NCBI GenBank assembly: GCA_011033025.1
Contig: WFMF01000321.1
Span: 142,234-206,233, forward strand
Direction of reading: 5' to 3'
Origin: Beroe forskalii
Lineage: Eukaryota; Ctenophora; Nuda; Beroida; Beroidae
DNA: 64,000 nucleotides
Part shown: positions 1-11,000 of the stretch, one piece after another
How the letters are laid out: the number at the start of each line of letters is the position of its first letter
How positions within the stretch are numbered: the first letter of the stretch is position 1
Notes under the pieces: model-generated
What the model saw: only the letters and a program-made list of their open reading frames with translations
Told to the model about the DNA's origin: nothing
Databases searched by the model: none
Position numbers and translations under genes: made by a program

Positions 1-985
1 GGTGTTGGATCCAAAAGCCAAAAGTGGGTGTACAGACGTATTATAATACCCATGTATTTCTATAATTTCAATCATTCGATTTCATTGAAAGCCTGCATAC
101 TTAGCCCCTCTTTATCGAACTTCAACCATCTGTATGGTGTAATAGTATGATCTGACTGGGAAAGAGCAAAGTAGTCTCTTTGATCTAATAAGCATACAAA
201 ATGCCCATTACAGTATTGCATTTGCATTGCAAGTGAACTGCACTGCCTTTGTCCAAAGATGGAGATGCAGATGCTGCTACATACCTGTGTGGTTAAAACT
301 GCCATAATTCTTACAATTACTGTAGATCCGGCAGGTTTGTCGTAAATTCTATCCCGTCTCATTCAGACTTTCAGAGGATCAAATTTAATTCTTACATGTT
401 AATCCCATAACACAATGTGCTCCATATTGTGATCGATCTAGTGCTGCCAGAAAATAATTATAATATGCTCAGAAATTGTTAAGTTGTTAATATTCAATAA
501 TATTTAAAATTCAAAACCAAAATAAGATGTTTTCATGGAGAGAAAGACCGGAATTTATACACATTTTTAGCTATCATCAGCGCAACTTTTACTTTCCATG
601 AGTCACTGAAGAGCTTCAGACATTCATCATTTGAAGCTGAATATTATCATGATAATAATATGGGTGATAAGATATATCGTGTATAACAAACACTGAAATC
701 TGACTGTACACTTATTGCTGATGATCAAACGCAGCACCTTGAGGGGGTCGCGGACATGCGCAATCAGATGTACCGTGTCTTACACACAGACTCTTACAAA
801 CACTAATGGTCACACCGTGTCTTGCACACAAAACATGATTACACATGCAGGGAGCGTGGGAGTTGATCTGAAATTAGGATTGCTCCCTCCTTCTCCTTCT
901 TCTCCCACTGCTGGTGTTCATCCCCTCCTCCTATATAGAACTTAATATATATGATCAGCAATAAATCTGTTGTTACGACGTAACG
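1..985. other. No gene recognised
   Basis: I see no exon with convincing splice signals and no protein family on either strand. The short open frames here have no recognisable composition. The stretch is AT-rich single-copy-looking DNA up to the inverted-repeat element that starts near 990. Confidence 0.5.
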
Positions 986-989
986 GGGT

Positions 990-1439
990 GGGGGGTGGTG
1001 GTTCACCCCTGATATTTTGAAAAACACAATTTTGGGATAAGAGTTGGCCAGGAGTCCATAGGTCCAATATTGTCCATCATTTGGGTCAATATCGATGGGC
1101 AAACCGATTTTTAATGTGTAATTTGGCCATTTTAGCCATAAAAAACTCTCAAAAATCCATAAAATAGCTTTATCTCAACGTCCAATTACTTTGGCCACTG
1201 GCCAGGATTATAATTAATATTTTTGCATAATTCTTTTTGCAGCCCGGTTAAAGAGTAAATTCCGCAGAAACTAATGGATCCTGATTTTTGATTTAGGCCT
1301 CCAAGACCTCTCATGGGCAATATTGGACCTATGGACTCGTCACCACCGTCAAATTTTGGTACACGTAAAGGCCATCCTGGCCAACACCTATCCCAAAATC
1401 ATGTTTCTTTCAAAATATCAGGGGTGAACCCGCCTCCTT
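990..1439. mobile_element. MITE-like element with long inverted ends
   Basis: The left end (GGTTCACCCCTGATATTTTG from 1000) returns in reverse complement at the right end (to about 1429). The inner parts also match: GGGATAAG..TTGGCCAGGA and GAGTCCATAGGTCCAATA occur on both arms, with one indel of about 35 bases. The arms are therefore close to 100 bp each around a short AT-rich middle. There is no coding sequence. This is the structure of a small non-autonomous DNA transposon; no target-site duplication could be fixed. Confidence 0.6.
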
Positions 1440-2329
1440 AATTTTGACAAAAACAAGTTGATTAGTGAATGGCCAAGGATCAGAAATATCACCTGTACTG
1501 TATGCGTAGTGCGTACTCTTGGGTCTTGTGCTTAAATTGCATTCCACGTGCATTATCGATAGCAGATCATAGCATCTGAGTATAATTCGAGCTAATAATA
1601 TATATTTTTAAGGTTAAATTCCGTTCCTTGCTGCAGTATATTTTAATACACGGCTATCATGATGTGAATGTTCCTGGAAGACTTCCATTCTCCTGACCTA
1701 CGTGAAACTAGGAGCCCAGTTCCAGGAGTCGCAGACCAATTACATGCCAGCATCACGCACGTAGCCCTTATTTTCAGTAATGACCCACGGCTCACGACGT
1801 CCTTGCAGTGGAATATATAATACATACCCAATTATACGAAAACGGGAATATTTACTGAAGGACCTAGAACGATTTTTTTGAATTTCCTACCGTAAACTAC
1901 CCTAAAAGGGCTAAAGTATAAGAAAAGCTGTTCGGGAAGTGAACGAGACGAGTTACATCTGATGGACTTCTGCCAATCCCCTACCGAGAAGAGGACACGG
2001 GCTACCAACGGGTTCACAGCTTCAGACTTCAGCAATGCAGAATCTTTTGTAAAATTTTGTAGAAAGCTATTCAGAAGTTCAGAGTTCAGACATCTTTCCA
2101 TAGATTCTGTACAAAGCTATTCCTTTCCTAAAGATGTTCTGTCATCGGAAAACGCCCATAATTCTCCAGTTATCATTGTTCTATGGTTTGCCTTTCCTTT
2201 TAATAATATGATTGTATTAGTTCTGAAAGTACGTGTTTAGGTAGGTAAACAAGCAGAAATTCAAAATTAATTGCACTGGGGGAGCAGTGCAATTTTCAAT
2301 TGAGTGAAAATTGCAGATTCCAGATTTTC

Positions 2330-2650
2330 ATAAAGTTTGTTGATTGGATTTCAATCTCGATCTCACGTAGTAAATACAATGAATTAAAGATCAACAATTA
2401 ATGGTGGTTTGCGTTGACTGATTCCAATCACACCCGTTTAATGTTTATTGGATTCCAACCGGCAACCAATACGTCCTGTTGATTGAATTCCAATCAAACA
2501 TGTTGATTAGATTCTAACCCGTGAACTCGGTTTAAATGAAACACTTTAGAATAGGATTCCAATCATCATCCGTTGATTAGATTCCAATCAACGCCCGTTG
2601 ATTAGATTCCATTCAATTGGAATCTAATCAACGGGCGTTGATAACACCGT
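2330..2650. repeat. GATTCCAATC motif cluster ending in an inverted repeat
   Basis: Variants of GTTGATTRGATTCCAATC recur about every 30 to 50 bases. From about 2567 to 2643 two copies face two reverse-complement copies (around ATTCAATT), making a stem of roughly 30 bp. No coding potential. It looks like an internally repetitive DNA-transposon remnant. Confidence 0.5.
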
Positions 2651-2659
2651 TGATTGGTT

Positions 2660-2870
2660 TGATAGTATACAAATGGCCCTCTGCTGACCTCCTACTGAAC
2701 CCCTTCTAACCTCCTACTAGCCCCCTGGTGAACAACTCCTGACCCCCTGCTGACCTCCTACTAGCCCCCTGGTGAACAACTGCTGACCCCCTGCTGACCC
2801 CTTGGTGAACCCCTGGTGACCCCCAGAGCAGGGGTTCAGTAGGGGGTCATTGGTATACTTTCATACGACC
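2660..2870. repeat. CCCCTGCTGA/CCCCTGGTGA tandem cluster with inverted ends
   Basis: Degenerate units of CCCCTGCTGACCTCCTACTA and CCCCCTGGTGAACAACT are repeated. The outer edges are inverted: ATAGTATACAAATGGCCC on the left matches the reverse complement of GGGGGTCATTGGTATACTTT on the right. A small internally repetitive TIR element is the simplest reading. Confidence 0.45.
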
Positions 2871-4061
2871 AAATTACAATCAAATCCTTTTTATCAATGG
2901 ATTCCAATTATCAAACCAGCCTGCTCTTAGTAATTTGAGACCATTATCTGCTTGTATACAATACTTCAATGGGCATAATTTGATGACAATTCGTGAATTA
3001 TGATGAATTATGACAGTATGACGTGAATAACAGAGCTCTTGATAATAGCTTGATCAGTGATAATAGTTGTATTCAACTCATGACTGCAATAATATAACTT
3101 TGCACAAATGTGCAAACATCTGCACGTCATGATGAATTTATAATAACGTTCCGGTAAAATGCATCATACTACGACACTATGACTGGTAAGAGCGGTAAGA
3201 GTTGCGTTAGATTATGTAATAGAATGCGAAAGTAACCATTTCTGCGATCTGCAGTCTGTCTGTCTGTACCTAAGTGCGTTGCTATCAGAAAATGAAGTTA
3301 ATCTATTCATTGTAGTTCTGCAATAAAATTGTGTCGCAACATCTGATAATGCTTCTGAAATTTCCAAACGTGCTCCATTTGTGAGTACGTGATACGTACG
3401 TGATTAAACCGTACAATCACGCACCTTCACGATGTGGCTGGACTCAAAAATTTGAGATAATTTCTCATTACTCGATGAAGCGAAACTCAACAGGCACCTT
3501 ACTGTCCGAGATTGACTCTCTTGTTATGTTCAAGATGAAAGTCGCTTTGAAAGTCTCTTTGATGCCCTGTAGTCAGTATTCAGTTAAAGTATGATCATAA
3601 TTTATTAATTATTGTTATTATCACTATTCATGTAGTGAATAATATAATACGAAATTACCCCATATTATTTAAATACTCGGATCACTCTGCAATTCGTCAT
3701 AATCTTACAGAGAGGATCTTGATATAAGAGCAAAGAGACTTGCGTCACTTGATCATGCATGAACCGCTTGTCCTTTGACAGATATGTGTCTAAGCATGCG
3801 CTGTAACATCTTGCGTTATAGCATGTACCACCGTAACTAATTAGCATCTGAGACTGACGTAATGTTATTGTTTGGAAAGGAGAATTTGTGATGTAAAACC
3901 TCCTACTTTTCCTGCACTGGTACCTGCCTTTCCAAGTAATTGAAGTAGTGACTGGAACAAGTACCTCTGGTTGTCCATGATGGCTAATAGAATGGCAGGT
4001 TCCACACAGCAAAGCAATCATGTGTACTTCTGCGGTTCACCGCTTCTGAAGTTCCGATTAA
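2871..4061. other. No gene recognised
   Basis: AT-rich DNA between the repeat cluster and the SINE. Frames at 3400-3594 (+) and 3665-4021 (-) are open but lack family motifs, signal sequence or paired splice sites. I see nothing else to annotate. Confidence 0.4.
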
Positions 4062-4271
4062 GTGGCCAGGTAGCGCAGTGGTTAAGGCGTCGTACTTTCA
4101 ATCGAGAGGTTGGTGGTTCGATTCCCGGCCTTGCCTACTGTGCTAAGGGTGAGAACTCTCACCTAAGCAGCCACACGGTTCACTCAGCCGAGCGTACAGG
4201 AAACTGTTTGGGAGGGTTAAATGAGAAGCTGCCCATTGCAGCGAAGTCTCGCGAAGAAATTATGGAATAAC
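4062..4271 (+). mobile_element. tRNA-derived SINE, copy 1
   Basis: The first 70 bases are tRNA-like: an A-box-like TAGCGCAGTGGTTAAGGC and a B box GGTTCGATTCCC at the usual spacing, with GCCAGG opposite CCTTGCC like an acceptor stem. A non-tRNA body follows (CTCACCTAAGCAGCCACACG and AGCTGCCCATTGCAGCGAAG). The same head and body recur in reverse orientation at 8690-8886, so this is an interspersed family rather than a tRNA gene. RNA polymerase III would transcribe such an element from the internal boxes. Confidence 0.8.
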
Positions 4272-4498
4272 CTTCGTGATTACACTTGAATCCTTCGATT
4301 CCTGTCATTGGCTGTTGCAGCTGTTGGAATAGAAGTAAAACCTTCAAAAAATGTCTCTCAATATCTTAGTACAGCAATATTCAATTTCAAGAGCTCAAGA
4401 GGAAAGTGAAATCTAAGAATTAAAGAATTAGTTTTACAGAACTTAAACTAGATAAGTGTGGGCCAAGTGTACTACCTCCACTCGAAGTGCATTCTTCT

Positions 4499-4547
4499 CA
4501 TGATAAACTGAAGCTGAAAAGAATCCTATCAGCTTCAGTTTATCATG
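4499..4547. repeat. Short perfect hairpin
   Basis: Two perfect 19-bp inverted arms (CATGATAAACTGAAGCTGA and its complement) are separated by 11 bases. Possibly the core of a tiny MITE or a structured RNA; nothing else supports a function. Confidence 0.6.
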
Positions 4548-5065
4548 CTCGACGAATCTTTTATAAGATATATTGCCATGAGTCATCAGAACCAGAGACC
4601 AGTAAAGTATATGATTGTTTCGGCTGGGAAATTGGTTTTGGGAATCGGGTCATTCTCTAAAAGTACGGAACTTTGAAACTCCTCGCCCGAATGTCAATCT
4701 CTTATTTTGAGGATTGAATTCACATATTATCACTTAGTCATGAGAATATTATGCATAATTGTTGTGTACCGAACGTTCACTCTGAAACTCCTAAAGCCAT
4801 TAGCCATATGGCACAAGTCACAGGAACTCCAATGCATTGTACATGATCTATTACATAAAATGTAAGAAAGTATCATCACATAAATACTGAATAGCATTAT
4901 CTCAAAAGAACACCCTGTGGAGCACAAATGTTTGAAGTAAAATGGGCTTGTGGTTGTACTGAAAAACATCGCCCTTGTTCATGTTCTACGCATTTCAGGT
5001 CCCACCCCTATTTTTCATGTCCCTGACTCCTCTTGTGACTGCTCTTTCTACCTTAATACTTCCAG

Positions 5066-8000
5066 AGTTCCAGTCATCATCCTTAGACCCTGCTCAGACC
5101 TTTATGCGAGGTAGCAGTGGATCGGAAGAGGACCCCTCCAAGTCCCCGACACTCGGTGGTGAGCGGTACCTTCGGGACGACGACACCTTCTTCAAGGGGA
5201 AGCTCAAAGCGTCCCCCAAGCGGACGTCACGGCGTCCTATAGCGGCTCTCAACATCCACGCAGTGAGTTCGTCCGAGGAGGAAAGTGAGGACGAGGAAAC
5301 GCCGACTGTAAACCACCCGATATTCGATGTGCCTCCCCGTTCTAAAACACTCACCAGGTTGTTTCTTTAATTCAACATAATACCTTCTCAGAGGATCCAC
5401 CCAGCCCCCGGCGAAAAATACTGAGTACAGTACTGACCAGTTCAATTCTACATACCGCCCCACATCCCACTAACATCCCCCACCGCCAGGTTGTTTCCAC
5501 CCCCACTAACATCCCCCACCGCCAGGTTGTTTCGACGCCCCACTAACATCCCCCACCGCCAGGTTGTTTCGACTCCCCACTAACATCCCCCACCGCCAGG
5601 TTGTTTCCACCCCCACTAACATCCCCCACCGCCAGGTTGTTACGACGCCCCACTAATATTCCCCCCACCACCAGGTTGTTTCGCTGCCCCACTAACATCC
5701 CCCACCGCCAGGTTGTTTCGACGCACCACTAACATTCCCCCACCGCCAGGTTGTTTCGACGCCCCACTGACATCCCCCCCACCAGGTTGTTTCGTCGCCT
5801 CACTAACATCCCCACCGCCAGGTTGTTTAGACGCCCCACTAACATCCCCCACCGCCTGGTTGTTTCCACCCCCACTGACATCCCCACCGCCAGGTTGTTT
5901 AGACGCCCCACTAACATCCCCCACCGCCAGGTTGTTTCGACGCCCCACCCCGCCAGCTAACAGTCTGGTTAACATTGAGGAGGAGGCTGATCCTACAGAG
6001 GACGTGTTGTGTGCCAGCAAATCCCAGCCTTCCACTCTGAGGAAGAAGCGACCCCTTACCGTGACCAACTCCCTCGAATCAGGTGGGATTCAGGGAGAAG
6101 GATCCAATTTAAATGTTTTGGGAAAGGGTAATATGCTGTCACCTATTATCATACTTTTGCAGCAAGTTTAACTACGTACTTATCCATAAATTACATTGAG
6201 AAACTACTTTTGCTTTTGACTTTGACGCACCCGAAACTTTTGCAGCAAGTTCCACGACATACGCTGAAGAGGCCTGTGACATGGTTTCCCCTCTCTCTAC
6301 CCCACTTACTCTTCAGAGGAAACGTGAAGCTCGGGAAGGATCCAACCACTCCTCCTTCTCCTCCTCCGTCGAACTTAGCTCAGGTTTGTCGTAAGGGGTC
6401 AGGTCCCTCATCTTCCGTAGAACTTAGCTCAGGTTTGTCGTAAGGGGTCGGGTCCTCATTCTCTGTAGAACAGAGAACTTAGCTCAGGATTGTCGTAAGG
6501 GGTCAGGTCCCTCATTCTCTGTAGAACTTAGCTCAGGTTTGTCGTAAGGGGTCGGGTCCCTCATCCTCTGTAGAACTTAGCTCAGGTTTGTCGTAAGGGG
6601 TCAGGTCCCTCATTCTCTGTAGAACTTAGCTCAGGTTTGTCGTAAGGGGTTGGTTTCCTCATCCTCTGTACTTCTGTAGAACTTAGCTCAGGTTTGTCGT
6701 AAGGGGTCGGGTCCCTTATGATAAGGATTAGTTCTTGTAAGTTACGTACTGAAATCAAATGAAAACCAAATCTGATACCAGAAAAAAGTAAAATGAATAG
6801 TGAATACTTGGATAATGAATATTTTGGCTCCATCGCTGAATATATATATATCATCAAAGTATCAAGCTTTCAGGAATAAATATTTCACAAATTATACAGT
6901 GTAGATAACGACTCGTTAACCGGACCGAAATACTGTTTAACCGAGCGTTTTCAGCCAACCGTTACCGAATATTTTGATTTTGCAATTTACCGTTTAGGGA
7001 AACGGTCGGTTAACCGAACCGAAGCCGAAATACCGGTTGACCGGGTGTTTTTAGCCAACCAAAACCGTAACCATATCTATATAAAATTTTCTCTCCTAAA
7101 GTTGAGAATTCACTCCAATTGTTACTTCCTCTCCACTTTGATTACTTCCTTCTTCTAACTGATAGGTCGCTTCTGCTCTTGTCACTTCAGTAGTAACTGT
7201 TTTATTTTCCCCTATATCACCTCCATCGCTTCTTTCTTCTAGCAGAAAAGTCAGTACTTTAGCTGTGGCTTTAATATCCTCTACATCGCCCTTGTCAGCT
7301 GTTTCTTCCGATGGGGGTGCTACTTCAGTCCTGAAAGCCATTGTAGGTGAGGACTGGGGTCCCAATTATCGGGAAAATTCAAAAATTAAAACAAAATTTG
7401 ATTGCCTGATGCAGCTTAGCAACCTCGACATCACAGGGATGTCCGTTTGAAATTACTCAGTATCCATTATAGTAAGGTAATTTTTTCCTGTTCCCAATCG
7501 CGTTTTTGTTTTACAAAAAGGCATTGAGAAAAGGTTAGCAGAGATCGTGTTTTGTGGGGGCTGTGTGTATACTACCTTTACGCGTACTGTTAAATCTGAA
7601 ATAGGTGGTGCTGCGCGCGACCGTATGTCGTTGGTGGTGGTGGTTGGTGGTACACTTTCAAGCATCCAACTGCTCCTTTATAATATCACTCGCGTTAAAG
7701 TAGCTTGGTGTAGTGGCATCCTTTGCATTGTGGGTTGCAGCTAGCTAACAGCGTTGTAAATATTTGAGTTCAATGCTCTGCTATGTTCATTCTGATGTTG
7801 AAATTAATTCTGCCTCAAAAATTTAACAATTCTTTAATCATGAAATCAAAACTTTATCAATTTTCACGGAATCAATCAAATAATTGATTGGATTTCAATT
7901 ACATAATCATTTGGCTTTCTTTAAGTAGCGGGCAATTTACAATGGGCAGTATTAGTTCAATCAGTTTTGAATGATCTAAAGAATTGACGAGAGGAAAGAA

Positions 8001-11000
8001 AGACATGAGAGTTTGTCTCGGTTATCCTTTGATAATAATGATATATCTGAATCTTTTATCTTAATCTTGTATTATGTATCTCAATCTTGAAAAACAATTA
8101 AGGTGGGGTAAAGCTAACATTGCATCAGTTTGATATCTGCAACGCAACACATAAGAAAACGTAACGCGTAAGGAAAACGGTGATCGTTATGAAACTCTGA
8201 ACGGCGCGCAACGAATCTTCAAAGAGTTCTACGAAATGGCGGGAACGCGCGCGCGCGAACATTTGGCACGTGGAACGAAATCGCTCACGTGATATTTTTA
8301 TCTGCGCGCGTCAATTCAAACTTTTAGGAAAGGGAAATTTATAGCGAACGCATAACAACGAAGATTTATAAAATTTATTCAATGATGTTAGTATAGCGAT
8401 GTGACACTAATTGATAGAAGAAGCGCTATATTTGTAGTCATGATTTGGATGGTCACTTTCATGCTTTATCGTCAACTCATCATGTCAGTAAATAAGTCGG
8501 AAAACGATTGTCGAACAAATGACGGCGCCTTCATACGGGAAGTGGGAACAACGGGCACAAGAAATAAGCCGGCAGGCGCATTTCTTGTTATTTTTAAGTT
8601 TTTTTAAACTTCTATTCCAACAGCTGTAACAGCCTAAGACAGGAATTGAAGGGTTCAAGCTAGTGATGGTATAAAGGAAGTGAAATTTATAATTTATTCG
8701 CTCGAAACTTCGCTGCAATGGGCAGCTCCGCATTTTACCATCCTGTACACTTGTAGAGGCTGAACCGTGTGGCTGCTTAGGTGAGAGTTCACATCCTTAG
8801 CACGATTGGCATGGCCGGGAATCGAACCACCAACCTCTCGATTGAAAGAACGATGCTACCTTAGCAGACTGGCTTACCCTGGCAGGTGTGGAGGTTCTTG
8901 AGTTGGCATCATTTCAGACAGTTCAATGTCTTCTTTCCTTTCTTTAGGATGGTTCCTGGTCCTGGCACCGTTCTGTAACTTCAGGTTTTCCTGAGAAGGA
9001 CATGGGTCATTGGTTTACGGCTTGCGGCTTGATGAACCTCAACCTTATAATATCTACTGCGCATCTATTGCGTGGTTGAGTTAAGTTAGTAATGAGTTAA
9101 GGCTTAAGGTATTATACTTGGAACTTTCTGAATAGTTGTCCTAGATTTTGTAGAATTTGTACCTACTATTCGTAAATCGTAGAGCTAGAGCAGTAGAGCA
9201 TTATCTTCCAGAAACAATTTCCTATATTCCACTTAATTAATTACCTGGATCCCATTGTCTGCTGAACTTACCTTGCTCTTCCTCAACTTCGGCATGAATG
9301 TCTGGCTTCAAATCAGCTTCTACATTTCCCTTCCCTTGCCCAGGAGCATCCAGTGGGTTTGCGCCAACTTTAGGCGCCAGTCCCACTGCAACATCTCTGT
9401 CAACTTTACTCTTGATACCTATCATGTTTATCAGCCAAGATATTGCAGATTTGAGCTTTTCCATCAAACACTTCATCGTAAAGGAATGGGTTGATGACGG
9501 AATTTATGGGTAGAATTATCATTGAGAATAAGGAATACCATTGACTGGCATCCATTACTTCGATACTGTGGAAGCACACACGCGACAATGAATGGTCCCC
9601 AGCAAATGACATTTGTAGCTATCAATAAAGTGATCTTCCTTTGCGTTTTCTTGTGTCTTTTCTTAAACCTGTCCCCGAGATTATCTGATGATCTCTTTGA
9701 AACGATGGTAATGATGTTGTAAGAGATGGCAATTGTAACTATGCAAATTACGTTGAGTGCCAACACTGCCCACACAAAGTAATTCTGAGGGTCGGACATC
9801 TTGACAAAGAACTTGAACATGCACACCCCGTCATTTCCGTAGAAATGTAGCTTTTTCCGGTACTTCGCAAATGATACATGCTCCTGGGAAAACATGGCAT
9901 CCACCATTTTATTCAGTACTTTCCAACTCAAAGTCTTCTTCTGCATCCGTCCGTGGTAAGCTTCGATTATGTCTATCAGTTTTCGCTTATCGGGGAAACC
10001 AATAAACAGCCTTATTTTGGGATCGTAGTGCATTCCGTTGACGAAGAAGTCTTCAAACGCGTCTATGATTGGCGCCAGACCTAAGGCCATCGATAGAATT
10101 AAGACGAAGCTACTCTTTGAGACCAATATTGCTATCCGTTTCTTGCTGATAGATCTTGATCCTTCCAGTGGGCCCAAAACAGTGGAGACTCTGATGAGGC
10201 TTAGGATTGTCATTGAAAAGATGGAAATGTGTGTGCCTGATGTACTTATGACACCCAGGACGACACAACTGCTTGTAACGAGCCATTCCCTTTGTTGAGT
10301 GCAGTAAGAATCTGAGTAGTAAACGTCCATTGTAGCCACTCCCAGAAGGTATGCCCCTACAAGAAGATCCCCCAGGCAGATCAATGAAACAAACGCAGTG
10401 TTTCTGAGGGTCTTGATGGTAGTGCACTTTGTCATGCTCACAAGCCTCCTTCCTAACGCGAAGATGTTGCAACCAAATGCCACCACTCCAAATGCCCATG
10501 ACATAACCTTTAAACCATATCCCTGTAGGATTTCCTTGGAGCAGTGGTCGTTGCATTCGTCAGACTGGTCCAGACAGTGGAAGGTCCCGTCACACTCTTG
10601 GGTCTTGGGAATGTAGTAGTCGGCAGTCCTGCATTTGAAATGATTGGAACACCCGGCCTCATCAGAGCCGTCACCACAGTCACTAACCAAATCGCAAACC
10701 TTCTCATAGGGAATACAGGTGTTGGTATCGTTACACACGAAATATTGGTTGTCGTAGTACTTCTCATTTCTGCCTGTTAGGAACGTTACGTATGGTTTCT
10801 TCCTCTTGTAGTCTAAAGCATAGGTTCCAACTCGCTGGGGAAACTGGTTTGGGCACGAGTTGTAGGTTGGTAAATTTACAAGAGGACAGGTCGAACTTGT
10901 ACACAAATCCTTGCAACTCAAGTAGACGTAGGACTCGCCAAAAAGGTGATCACATGAACTGGGCGTTACAGGTAATTTGATGAAATTACCAGCATTAGTC

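Noticed and set aside
4062..4135. A functional tRNA gene
   Set aside because: The tRNA-like head is followed by a shared non-tRNA body and recurs in an inverted copy at 8690, so it is a SINE.
5640..6171. Gly/Pro-rich frames of 142 and 152 residues across the minisatellite
   Set aside because: They exist on both strands only because the 37-bp unit lacks stops; exon phases show this region is an intron apart from exon B.
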